A stretch of 64,000 bases of DNA from Zychaea mexicana (Eukaryota > Mucoromycota > Mucoromycetes > Mucorales > Lichtheimiaceae): the NCBI RefSeq assembly GCF_025766255.1, contig NW_026516695.1, positions 310,001 through 374,000 on the forward strand, in the 5' to 3' direction. This document shows, piece by piece, positions 48,856 to 58,842 of the stretch. The translations under genes were made by a program, and so were the position numbers. Below the pieces are notes generated by a model, which searched no databases, was not told where the DNA came from, and saw nothing but the letters and a program-made list of their open reading frames with translations. Position 1 is the first letter of the stretch; each line of letters begins with the position of its first letter.

Positions 48856-49542
48856 ATGCGAGCGGTTTGAAGGCAGCTGATCGATTTGTATTTGCTGGCT
48901 CGGGTTAGCATCGGGCAACAAACTCAAGGTTAAGAATGAAGATTTGATAAAGGAGAAGAAAACAAAACGTGTGATAATATATACGACTAGCAGATAACGA
49001 GAATTAAGGCAGCTGTAACCAAAGGAAAAAATATGAATGTGAAGAACCGTTCTTCATCATATATTATCTTCTACTTATAATATTTGCTTTTTTGAAAACA
49101 TTTAGCGCTCACTTCCTTTTATGATATGTACTTTTATATATACCGAAATGACAAGCAAGAAAGTATAAAGAAAAGGGAAAGTGTAACCTGCTTGTTTAGC
49201 TCTCGTTTCTTCAAAAGAGGTTGTTCGCGCTGCGTAAATTCGGTTCTCACCTAGTAATATTGTAACCATACATGTAAGCAAACACCATTAATGAGTGACA
49301 TGCAGTAGCTGTAGAAGCTAATACTTTTATTGATGATAGTTTACAACTTGGATGGGAGAACAAATTTGGCAGGGGTAATGTTAGATTGAAAGAAGTTAAG
49401 TAGATATTGAATAAGAAGAGGCTTAGATCGATGCTACAACTCGATCCAAGTCACGTACATGAAAAATGGCGTTTAAATCAAAAGAAAACCGTCAGCATGT
49501 AAAAATCTTTGTCTTTAACAGATAATACCTAATTGTATTTCC
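48856..49542. other. Intergenic region, possible 5' part of the preceding gene
   Basis: The part nearest 48856 stays open on the minus strand up to about 49020 and may contain the missing 5' exon. The rest is AT-rich with nothing recognisable. Confidence 0.4.
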
Positions 49543-49884
49543 CTAGTGAATATTGTAGCCATTCGGTCCTATTGTACAGTCCATCTCGTAGGCGGCAAGT
49601 TCCATCGCCAGGTCTCTGAGTAGATCCTTTTCTATTTGTCGGTCTTCCCTGCTCCTACCAGCAGTTGTTGTTGCTCGCTGTAGTCTCCTTACGGCTGGGC
49701 TGATTTCTTGAGTCCTGTTTTCTCTGCGGTACAGATGTGCTACAAGCACATTACTATTTGGTGAAGGTATTTCGAGCTCGTCAACGGCCGATACTGGAAA
49801 CAGATAAGATACAAGGATGGTGACAATTATGGCGTAGAAAAAGAGGGTAAGCTTCTCAAGGGAACGCTGAGACGTGCTTCGCAT
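49543..49884 (-). CDS. Small hypothetical protein with N-terminal hydrophobic segment
   Basis: Single frame of 113 residues. Residues about 11-33 are hydrophobic (LTLFFYAIIVTILVSYLFPVSA), which fits a signal peptide cut near VSA-VDE or a membrane anchor. The remainder is charged (YRRENRTQEISPAVRRLQRA; SREDRQIEKDLLRDLAMELAAYEMDC) with one cysteine and a predicted amphipathic helix. No known family. A small secreted protein or a short-lived membrane peptide are both possible. Confidence 0.5.
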   Translation of the reverse strand: MRSTSQRSLEKLTLFFYAIIVTILVSYLFPVSAVDELEIPSPNSNVLVAHLYRRENRTQEISPAVRRLQRATTTAGRSREDRQIEKDLLRDLAMELAAYEMDCTIGPNGYNIH

Positions 49885-51142
49885 TTGTTTGAGAGGTGAT
49901 TGTGATGAAGAGATGTATGCTATGTCTTTTTCTTTAACTTTTCTTAGTATTTAATATCCTTCATTCATGCAAGGGGTGAAGTGTAGGGAGCGGCGCACTA
50001 ATGTAATACAAGTTACTACCGGAGTATCCGGCCCGCAAAAACGGCTACACATTAGTGCCGAAAACAAAGGTGTAGCAAGGCTGCATTCATATTACAAATA
50101 AAAAAGCAGGAGTGTGTAGTCATCGTATATTACTGATGCAATCTTCTATTGCTTTTGAGATGTATCACGGTCTCTTGGAGTATAATGAATTTGCCACAGA
50201 ACCACTTCGTTGAACAGTACAAACTTATATATACATGTCGTAGAAGACCATTTATGCAAAAAGAACGAAAGTACAGTATAACCAATATTTGCAAAGCAAG
50301 CACGTTCTATTATAAGCATATTCAAAGGTAAGGGGGGATACGACCAGGGCCGTAGGCTTTCTCAGCATATGTTGGCGTGCATGTACGGATAGTGCGCCGA
50401 AAGTCGTTTCCCCTTGCTACTCGCTGTATTTGATTTACCTAAACTTGCTTTTGCTACACCGAGGAGCTGAGAATGGCGGCCACAGTGCAATTGTGATATT
50501 GCATGACTTTATTTTTTTTAAAAGGGAGAAAAGGACATGCCTTGTGTTGTAAAGCCAGCAACTACTCATCAGATAATCGCTATAAGAGAAAGAGCTCCCG
50601 TAGAACAACATAAAATTCTTTGATAGCATTTTTCCCATTGCAAACAAGAATGAATTAGTGTTGTAACTGCTTTAATTACAATGCTACGGTAGTTTAGATC
50701 CAACAAGCCCAATCCGTAGCAAATTTTATCAGGAGTCTTTACTGTAATACATGAGCTTACAGCTCTTATCATAGCAATATCATTCATAAACTAGTGTGAT
50801 TTCAGTTTATAGCAGTAGTCCAGTATAAAGGAGACCTGTTTAGCCGTGATTCTGCTACAACGGTAGTGACAACAAAGTTCGATCATGCTAATCAAGAAAT
50901 AGCGCCACGTACATACAATGCTTGCAGCTAAATCTTGGTAACAGAAAGATGGCTACTCAGACATTAAATACAGTAATAGATGGGTACAGTCATGCTGCCA
51001 GTTATTATATAGCTTCATTTTCTTATCAGTTCTATGCCACATGAAAGAATAGTACTCACGAGCGTCTAGCAAAGGGACAAAGGCCGGCAAAAGCGTCAAA
51101 ATACCATTTCTACTTGCGCACATAAAACAACAGCTTGTGAGG
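49885..51142. other. Intergenic region left of the retrotransposon
   Basis: AT-rich, with an imperfect inverted repeat at 49991-50060. No gene is supported. Confidence 0.45.
49991..50060. repeat. Imperfect inverted repeat with internal hairpin
   Basis: Outer arms CGGC(GC)ACTAATGT and ACATTAGTGCCG pair apart from a two-base bulge. Inside lies CCGG-AGTAT-CCGG (50019-50031). The 70-bp unit is more GC-rich than its surroundings. A small non-autonomous element or structured RNA is possible. It is about 110 bp upstream of the small minus-strand ORF. Confidence 0.55.
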
Positions 51143-51157
51143 CTCACCATGATCCGC
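51143..51157. repeat. Target-site duplication, left copy
   Basis: CTCACCATGATCCGC, identical to 52753-52767. The two copies bracket the non-LTR retrotransposon remnant. Confidence 0.85.
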
Positions 51158-52752
51158 ACTGCCAATCATCCGTTTCTGCTTAGCCGCGCTCGCTGACGCC
51201 CGAGATCCTTTAATTCCTATGGTCTTTGCTGGCTGCCGCACACCCGATTTAAAAACGATCAAAACTCTACACAATATTCTCAATGCCTGTGATTCATTAG
51301 CCTTGGATATCAACTTTAAGGCGATCACCGCTGACGTCGTTGCAGACTTGCCGCTCCAGCTAGTTTTTGCGGACATTCCGACCAACCACCCGGTCACCAA
51401 CCGCCGATCAATTGGACTGGTTTGCGGGTTATACACGGCTTCACATTGGATCCTCATACCGGCAACATCGTAATTGACTCCTCCGTTTTTTTTTTCGAAT
51501 TATACCAACGGGGTCAGTGCTCTCTCGACGCTCACTACTTTGCCTCTCGTGCGACCTGCGACCCCAGGAATCTCGTCCGCCCTACCCTTCTGACAGGAAT
51601 TGCCATCGACGAGTTGGCCAACCAATTGTATTGCCAAACCCATTTGTTGTGAGGCCGGACAACCACATATAATCTACCACACCCACACAACAAGCCAAAC
51701 CGCATAACAAGACGCCAACGCCGTTGTGAAACCTTCAATCTCCCAAATCAACGTCATTGTGTCCATATTTCCCTTTCTTACTGTAGTACCCATATTTTTG
51801 TATAAAAAGAAAACCAAATTGAAAAATAAACAGGAGGACTCTTTTCTCGTGGATTTCAAAAAGGACCTTGCCTGTGAGTGGTCTTGTACCCGATGTATGG
51901 AGCTATTTGCTCGTATTTTCTGTGATTTGCCTTGTAATAACCCTTGATTGTACTCCCCTCTATCTGCCCTTTCATCGATTTGTATTTAGAGCATATTCTT
52001 TTTAATTGTTATATTTTTCGCTGTTTGTGGTGTTTTGGTGGTTGCCCCTTTTCGATTCATCACTCAGGTAGGTTATTTTCTTGATTGTTATTTCTCTTTC
52101 GTCTTGGCTCACATGGCAGGGTTTCTTTTTGCAGATCCTGCGACGACTAACTACTCTGTGCCAACATTACACATCTCACGCCCCTGTCAACATTATCTGT
52201 CACCTAACCGCGGGCAACCCGAGCAGCATGGAACACTTTCGGAAGGCAACATTCCCCCACCGAGCACATACTGTTCTATGGCGTTTTTACCACAACAAGC
52301 TCCCTTGTCGCGCTCGTCTTCACCAATTTATCTCGGACAGCTACCCCTCCGACTCATGCATTTTCTGCGACCAACGTGATACTGATCAACACTTTATTTG
52401 GAACTGTCCAAAGAAACGCTCAGTCTGGGACCAAGTTGCCACCGTCTTTCTTGCCACACTCATCTTCTCGACTACCAACACCTCCATCTTACGCACACTA
52501 CTTCGCCCCAAATTAACAACGAATACAAGAAGCTCTCTGTCGACCTGTTTATTGCTTGCACTGCCCTCGTTATCTGGCAGGCGCACTGGAAACGTATCTT
52601 TGAGGGCGCCGACTTCGTCTCCTATCACGTTGGTCAACAGGCAGTGAGCATGCTCACCCGCCTGCACCAAGAAATGCTTAATAGAACACTGTGTATCTAA
52701 CTTTGTATTGGTTTCTCACACCGATACAATAAATTTTCTTTTTCAAAAATTA
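51158..52752 (+). mobile_element. 5'-truncated non-LTR (LINE) retrotransposon copy
   Basis: A 1,595-bp insertion between two perfect 15-bp direct repeats. It carries only the 3' part of a reverse-transcriptase polyprotein in decayed form: blocks at 51219-51440 and 51440-51652 in different frames, then the C-terminal zinc-knuckle region at about 52230-52700. An AATAAA lies at 52728-52733, just before the right junction (ending TTTTTCAAAAATTA). The domain, the missing 5' end and the variable-length duplication are all typical of target-primed reverse transcription. No terminal repeats or transposase were seen. The sharp identity of the duplication suggests the insertion is fairly young although the coding part is broken, so the source was probably already defective or decay was fast. 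Confidence 0.85.
52081..52700 (+). pseudogene. LINE ORF2 C-terminal fragment with RT zinc-binding (zf-RVT) domain
   Basis: The frame from about 52081 contains HTVLWRFYHNKLPCRARLHQ and then the zinc knuckle SCIFCDQRDTDQHFIWNCP (Cys-x2-Cys-x7-His-x4-Cys), the signature found C-terminal to reverse transcriptase in many LINEs. Near 52500 the reading shifts by one base to a second frame, which gives NEYKKLSVDLFIACTALVIW and ends in a stop at about 52700. The polyprotein is therefore frameshifted as well as lacking its endonuclease and most of the RT domain, and cannot be active. Confidence 0.85.
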
Positions 52753-52767
52753 CTCACCATGATCCGC
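52753..52767. repeat. Target-site duplication, right copy
   Basis: CTCACCATGATCCGC, identical to 51143-51157. The bases next to it differ on each side, so the duplication is exactly 15 bp. Confidence 0.85.
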
Positions 52768-52967
52768 TGGTAAATCATGGCATACACAAGAAATTTGCGT
52801 ACAAACTTGTGAGAACCTAACTTCTCATCGCGGGCTTTTGATCGATGTTGGTTCATGCTGTCTATCAATCTATATAAATGGGTAGCTTCTTGAGTATCAG
52901 TACGTTTCTTTTGCACACACTTTCTGTTCTCTCCTCTTTCTACTGATACTCTCTTTTCCACATCACC

Positions 52968-53183
52968 ATGGGTTTACTTTCTTACGTTGTTGTCACTGGT
53001 GTTGGTGCCGCAATCACTGCAACTGGAGTCGGTGCCCCGATCGCTGCTTATATGGGGTTTTCCGCTGTTGGACCCGTCGCTGGAAGTCTGGCCGCCGGGA
53101 CGCAATCGTATGTCGGTGCCGTAGCAGCAGGATCCATCTTTTCTGCTTTGCAGGCGGCTGCTATGTCACCTTTTACTCCTTGA
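52968..53183 (+). CDS. IFI6/IFI27-like (ISG12 family) small hydrophobic protein
   Basis: Intronless, 71 residues. The ATG has a strong context (ATCACCATGG), and a TATATAA lies about 95 bp upstream (52869-52875). The whole protein is hydrophobic and Gly/Ala-rich, with GVGAPIAAYMGFSAVGPVAGSLAAGTQSYVGAVAAGSIFSALQ in the arrangement of the ISG12 repeat: a glycine-zipper-like pair of membrane helices (longest quoted pieces GFSAVGPVAGSLAAG and GAVAAGSIFSALQ). In animals members sit in mitochondria or the nuclear envelope and modulate apoptosis. Fungal members are of unknown function. The LINE insertion ends only about 200 bp upstream. A decayed second copy begins at 53659. Confidence 0.82.
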   Translation: MGLLSYVVVTGVGAAITATGVGAPIAAYMGFSAVGPVAGSLAAGTQSYVGAVAAGSIFSALQAAAMSPFTP

Positions 53184-53658
53184 GCACTGCCCTTGCTTGA
53201 CACCGGTTTTTAAACCATCAAACTCTTCTTTCCATACATGTAATTCTATCCTTGAACTATATTGTACGTCTGTCATTGTTTCTGTGTATAGCACAGCAGC
53301 ACACGAATTATTTTCTCGATCAATAAAACAATGAAATCAAATCATTTAAGATCAGCCCCAAATACAAATGTGTCATGCAGCTTCCTGTGCAGTTTGGGCG
53401 TGATGCATGGCCTTTTAGATCAACCTTTGTGGGTATATACGTTTGGTGTCGTAATGACATATATACTAGCTTTGTCATTTTGACTTATTCACACCTTTAG
53501 ATATTAGCCTACATCAGCCTTAGTTTTAAAAGATAACTAAGCATTACTGATAAGACCCGGGTAAGGCTATGCTTCAAAATGTTATCATCATGAGACTAGC
53601 ATTACTGAGCCTCCTTTTTCGCATACTCACCTTTTGCTAGACATTTATGAGCATCACC
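53184..53658. other. 3' flank of the IFI27-like gene
   Basis: AATAAAA at 53321-53327 is a plausible polyadenylation signal. AT-rich; no gene. Confidence 0.5.
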
Positions 53659-53736
53659 ATGGGTTGTCTCACATATGCTATCATTACCGGACTTGGTGAT
53701 GTTATGACTGAAGCTCGATTGGTAGCCCTGAGGTGA
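53659..53736 (+). pseudogene. Degraded second copy of the IFI27-like gene
   Basis: Shares the AGCATCACCATGGGTT or ACATCACCATGGGTT start context with the intact gene. It encodes MGCLTYAIITGLGDVMTEARL..., where Met1, Gly2, Leu4, Tyr6, Thr10, Gly11 and Gly13 match the intact protein, then loses homology and stops after 25 codons. It is best read as a truncated, decayed tandem duplicate. An alternative is a very short functional peptide, or chance similarity over a few residues. Confidence 0.5.
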
Positions 53737-56070
53737 AGCACAGTGAATCTATATACTAACTGAGATACTGTAATAAGCTGCAAATGTCTGTATCCCTAAA
53801 CGATGGTCTAGTAACATCGCTGATCAAACCGCAAATCTCTAAGGACACCTACAGCAGCTGCGCTCGGCTACCAAGTTTTGCTGTGCAGCGCTTTCTCTTA
53901 GAAACCAAAACAAATTCTCACTATGATACATAATTTTTTCAATCATGTTTATATTCATAACAACGCAGAGATATGTCAGTGAGAAAATATATGCGTGCAC
54001 GCAAATCTTTAAGTTGTGATTTATATAAAAGAGTCATTGTTTTTCTATATTACTGTAAAATACTCATTTTATTGATTAAGGACGCTAAGATACAAAGAAC
54101 TTGATTTTGAAAAGCCATATAGCGATCTCTGTGAATGTCGTCATCGCCAAGGGCGTGAAACTCTTGTTCGCAAGCACCATTCATGAAATTATTGAAAGTT
54201 CGGATGATAGTTTATCTGCCACGATTTGGAGCGTTTTTCGAAAAAGGTAATAACTTGGGATCATTTGATTTATGTAATCATGCTAATAAGCTCTTTTGGA
54301 ACTCTGTACCTTCTCGAAATAAAAGAGTACTTGCTTATTGAGGACTTAACATCTATAAATGTTGCATGTACACAAATGATGACAACTGCCAGGCGACGAA
54401 GGAGGACTCGGCGGTGATCTATACTTGTCATTATAGCAAAGCTCTGACGAAAACCTTTGCAACCAGCCGTAAGAAGAATAAACATACCAAAAAGGGCCAA
54501 TTGGCGATCAATATACTGACTGCTATTATAGTACTGCGATGCCGACAACTTTGACATGGATGATGATGCGTTGACAGCCCTGATCAAGCCGGGCGCTCTT
54601 GAGGACAATTATCCTTTGATCGTTATTCTATGTAATTATGTGCTCTGAGGACCATTCGCCAACCTCAATTAAAAAGCTCAAGACTGCCCTGAGTCTGTTT
54701 TTCAAATTGCGGATCTTAATCTCAAAGATTTTTTGGAAGGTGAAATATTTGGTCCATGTGTGGACGCCGTTCTTATCTCACATTCATGCAGAGTTTCATA
54801 CGCTACTTGTAAGTTTATACTTAGAAGAACGCCTATCAAGTTTCTTCCCTTTTGCTAAACCTTTTATCTCCCGGTATTGATCTTATCGATAGCCTGCGAG
54901 ACCCTGAGCAGCGTAAGTTTTTAGAACGATCTGCAGCCATTTACACGCGACTATTTTCATCCTTGATGTACTTTTACTTGGTATAAACGACGAAGTTGAT
55001 TTGCTTTGGTAACATAAAGATATAATCATCACACCCGAATTGTATCCTCTAATAAATCTAATGTAAAGCAATGGAGCGCTAGGCAACCGAAACAGGTACC
55101 CGAAGTGCATACGATAACAGACCATCACTGCCATCAGCGACCTAATGCGTGCGGTTTAGAGGTAAATTCCATCTTACGTAAATAAACAAGCTTTCTTCGA
55201 GATACTGGTTTGGGAAATAGACCGTTATTGAATGCCTTGTAATCAGCATCAACGACAAGTTGCTGTATCTTGAAAAGCAGAGTACATTAACGTCTTTTAG
55301 TAGCTACTTTGTCTAAATTAAGAACTACGCAAAAGCAGCTTCCTTTTTTGTTGGCTGTTCACAAAGCCAATGCAGATCTTGATGTACCTTCTTCTGTCCA
55401 TAAATTATGCGTTATATATCAACCACTCGATATATATTTTCTGTCATCTCTGCAATTATCAAATACGTTTTGAGAGATTTCAAACTTTCAATAGTTGTAT
55501 TAAGTTTTTAATGTAATTCAATTTAATACATATCAATATGATGCCACTAGAAAACAGCGGCTTCTTCTATCAATATGGTTGATCGTATCTTTGAACATCC
55601 CAACAGTAAGATGCAAATTGTACTGGGTGGTAAGAGAGAGATAGCCTTCGCTTTTAGATACTTTAGACCTCCACCCTGTTTAAAACGTTTCCTTATCATA
55701 TACTAGTGTGCCTGAATTGGCCCTTGCAAGGATGTGAATAACCTCACTTTCACTCACAGGCGCTATATATTACGAGAAATTTACGGAGCATAGAGAGAAA
55801 GTCATCGTAGCAAGCCTTACGAGACATATGTCTGTAAGCCTAAATGCAACGAGATGATAAGAAGAATTCTTATCAACTACTTCTTCAACATTTGCAATGT
55901 GTGCGAATGAGCAAATGAAGTGCGGGTGAGTAAAGAGCAATAAGAATCAGACGATAAATATTTGACGACGTCACTCTGGAAACTGAGATTGGAGGCTTGC
56001 AAAAATCCACATTCAGGCCCAGTCAAGTGTTTTACTCTTCCTCTTGTTTTCTCTTAATCCGTTTACTGCC
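53737..56070. other. Region with scattered coding-like blocks but no assignable gene
   Basis: Plus-strand open blocks at 54531-54648 (DADNFDMDDDALTALIKPGA), 54673-54858 (CPESVFQIADLNLKDFLEGE) and 54874-54996 (GIDLIDSLRDPEQRKFLERS) have protein-like composition. They are in different frames or separated by stops, and could be exons of an unrecognised gene or a decayed one. The last 100 bp before 56071 is the leader of the Cox5 gene. Confidence 0.4.
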
Positions 56071-56758
56071 ATGTTCCGTGCTGTTGCTACCCGTGCTCAA
56101 GTCGGTCGCGTCCTCGGCCGCCGCAATGCCTCGACCAATGTTGCTGTCCAAAATTTGGAGACTCGCTGGAAGACTCTTTCGACTGCTGAACAAAACACCA
56201 TCGCTAAGCAGCTCGAAGAAGCCCAAAAGGCCGACTGGAAGGTCTTGTCTACTGACGAGAAGAAGGCTGCCTGTAAGTTTTTTTTTTCCTCTGTTCAATT
56301 GAGCTTAATTTGCTTGATTCTTTATTTTACTCGGCATTGGTGTTGAAGGATCTCGAATTAACTCTTCAGATTATAATATAAGACTACGTTGCTTTCGGTC
56401 CCCACGGTCCCCGTGAGCCCATTACCAAGCCTGGCCACAATGGCAAGGTCGTTGGTGGTGTCGTTGCCCTCTTGGCAGCCTCCGGTGCCTTGTTCTACGT
56501 GATCCGTAGCAACGGTAAGACTGACTTCTCTTAAATTGACAACAATGAGAAGAGGGAGGAGTAAATGTTTGGTTAAGCGAATGCGTTTATGCTAAACGCG
56601 GCATTTCTTGTTTATCATCTGTAGGTCAAGAGAAGCCTCACACCTTCAACAAGGAATGGCAAGAGGCTACCAACGAGTACCTCAAGAGCCAGAACTCCAA
56701 CCCCATCTCTGGTATTTCCTCCGAGGGCTACAAGGGCACTGGCTACGTTGGCAACTAA
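56071..56758 (+). CDS. Cytochrome c oxidase subunit IV/Cox5, mitochondrial
   Basis: Three exons: 56071-56272, 56383-56514, 56625-56758; 155 residues. It starts with an Arg-rich, acid-free presequence (MFRAVATRAQVGRVLGRRNAS) typical of mitochondrial import. The body has the COX4 family blocks: LETRWKTLSTAEQNTIAKQLEEAQKADWK, then YYVAFGPHGPREP. A single membrane span encoded by exon 2 follows (VVGGVVALLAASGALFYVI), then the C-terminal intermembrane-space part HTFNKEWQEATNEYLKSQ. This nuclear subunit stabilises the Cox1 core of complex IV and binds ATP for regulation. Codon use is biased to C- and G-ending preferred codons, as expected for a highly expressed gene. Confidence 0.93.
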
Positions 56759-57158
56759 AGCAGCTCGTTCGCGTCGTGTACCCTCTTCCGCCTTTTTCTT
56801 TCTCCTCCATCTCCCATAAAGCATCATACTAGACTAGAACAACCAACCTAGACTATGTTTTTTTAATCTCTTTAAAAATCTCGATTCCTTTCTTGTTCTT
56901 TTGAGATTTGTAAAATATACACACCATTGCTGCTGGCATATGCATGAGAACATTGCGTCTCTTTATAAAACAATGGATGTCACTTGTTTTTTTACGATTA
57001 TTTGCGGTTACACGGTCGACCAGATAACCCGAGCGTTCTTGTGTGTAGCAGTAGTTGACCAAGCATCCAAATTAATCTCAGCCCAACAGCCACACCAATT
57101 AAGTTTTCGCTCCTTCCCCAAATTCAAGTGGACTATATTCCACACACGTTCCTGCACA
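56759..57158. other. Intergenic region between Cox5 and prefoldin 5
   Basis: 3' flank of Cox5 and upstream region of the prefoldin gene. Nothing further is seen. Confidence 0.6.
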
Positions 57159-58107
57159 ATGTCATCTCAACCACAGACTGTCAATTTGGCCGATCTCGAC
57201 CTTCCTTCGCTACAACAGGTCAAAACTCAGCTGGAAGAGGTGAGTTATTATCCAAGGCACGCTACAATTGAAAGTACACCAAGATTGGTATTGAATCGAG
57301 ACACGCGTTTATTTTTTTAATTCAAGGAACTCTCCCATCTGACACAATCGTACGGTAAACTTAAAAATGCTCAAGTTCGGTTTGCGGACTGTGCAGAGAG
57401 TGTTGTTTCTCTAAAAGGAGAAAAAGCAAATGGTAATTGTACTTTGGTGTTTTCTTTCAAGTAAAAAAAAACTGCATGCTCTTTATATTAGTTGGAAAAC
57501 ACGACTAACTCGCTGTTGTATGATTTGATTTGTATTATGTAGACAAGACGATTCTAGTGCCACTTACATCATCTATATCCTTTTTATCACCGAGAGAAAA
57601 ATACTACTAACTGCGCTAAAAAGATGGAATATGCTTCTATGTCGTGTCATCAACCTTTAACTCACAAGGTTTTTGTTTATGGGATCAAATTACCTCTATG
57701 TTCCCGGTAAACTGAGCGATGTCGAAAAAGTAATTGTGGATATTGGCACTGGTTACTATGTTGAAAAGGTAAACGGACGCATATTTTTTTGTGCAATTAA
57801 ATGCTCTGCTATGTCGACATGTTATATGCTTATCTATTGTTGGTATGTGATAGACCTTGGAAGGCGCTGAGAACTTTTATCAGGGCAAGGGCGAGTATGT
57901 CACGCAGAATTTGGAGAAGCTTCAGGAAGCAATTAACGGAAAGCAAAGCAGTCTACGGGGTACGTTTAGATAATGAATTGATGTTGATGAACAGAGACGA
58001 AATACGGAACTTATGTAGCTAACTGCTTGTGAAACGGAATAGCTATCGTCAGCGTGATGCAGGACAAGATCCAACAGCAACAACAGCAAGCCGCTGCTGC
58101 CAAATAA
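57159..58107 (+). CDS. PFD5: Prefoldin subunit 5 (Gim5)
   Basis: Six exons: 57159-57239, 57327-57432, 57543-57574, 57694-57768, 57854-57959, 58043-58107; 154 residues, the usual length. Prefoldin is the hexameric co-chaperone that hands nascent actin and tubulin to the TRiC/CCT chaperonin; subunit 5 is one of its two alpha-class members. Sequence order matches the family: [20 protein letters not shown] helix, [15 protein letters not shown] hairpin, [28 protein letters not shown], and a Gln-rich C-terminal helix ([14 protein letters not shown]). Intron 3 (57575-57693) is not GT-AG: it starts ATATCCTTTTT and ends AC. This is the only join that restores the invariant LTSS-LYVPG hairpin (see the separate entry). 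Confidence 0.94.
57575..57693 (+). other. AT-AC, U12-type (minor spliceosome) intron in the prefoldin 5 gene
   Basis: 119 bp, phase 0. The 5' end ATATCCTTTT matches the U12-dependent donor consensus (ATATCCTTT) perfectly, and the 3' end is TTAC. A branch-point-like ACCTTTAAC lies at 57653-57661, close to TTCCTTAAC. Its distance to the acceptor, about 33 nt, is longer than the usual 10-20. No GT donor exists at the exon 3 end, and no GT-AG combination keeps the conserved protein. Confidence 0.85.
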
Positions 58108-58842
58108 ACCGCATATAAAAAATTCAACAACTCCCTTTCCACGGATATCCATGAAGCTAGAACTACTTTCCCTTATTTAGGTCCATTGCAACAACCACCT
58201 CTTCTACAACCGTAAAATTCAACGACAACAAAATATATGCATTGCAACATCCAATACATTTCGTCAATAGTATCCTGGAAATGACATTCACAAGCTATAA
58301 TCATAGAACCACTGCATATCTAATTGCTGGTAATTGTCGAAAGAGGGAGCGGATACGGCTCAAGCTACTTGGTCCCGGTGAGGGTGGAGATACTTTGTGG
58401 CATACATTTTTCCAGTTTGGATTGGTAAACATACTCGCGGATGCGAAAGCTTCTAAAACGGTTTAGTTGCAATAGCAGTGGAAATAGCCTACCTCAAAAA
58501 ACCACACCGTAAGCAGATATTCGGAATCCAGGTCATGTCCAGTAGACTTTGAGCTCAAGAATTGTGCGTTGCGTGAGTGTCTGGCCAAAAAGCTGCTCTT
58601 GCAGGAGTTGTTAAAGCCGTAGATCCGGATCGCGCCCTTACTGTGTAATCGCCCTTATATGATCAAGGTAACGCTGAAGAATGGTTTCGTCCGTTATTAA
58701 CCAGCCATGCTACTACTTGGGATACTTTTATTGCGTCAAGAACTGGCTGCTAAATGTACAAAGCATACTGCATCCGGCTCATTGCGCATAATGATTTATC
58801 TTTGGACGTTTGGTAAAATAAGCATAGATACCTCTTTGTATT
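58108..58842. other. Convergent intergenic region
   Basis: 3' flank of prefoldin 5 and of F-box copy 2. Two overlapping coding-like stretches near 58545-58650 (for example FELKNCALRECLAKKLLLQE) cannot be extended into a gene. Confidence 0.45.

Noticed and set aside
50953..52961. A minus-strand ORF of about 130 codons that would be continuous if the LINE were removed
   Set aside because: The pre-insertion site can be read through, but the right half lies in the promoter and leader of the IFI27-like gene, has poor composition and matches nothing. Probably chance.
57671..57693. Prefoldin 5 exon 4 starting at the CACAAG acceptor, adding VFLFMGSNY
   Set aside because: It needs a phase-2 donor that does not exist at the end of exon 3 and would put nine extra residues into an invariant hairpin. 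The AT-AC join fits exactly.
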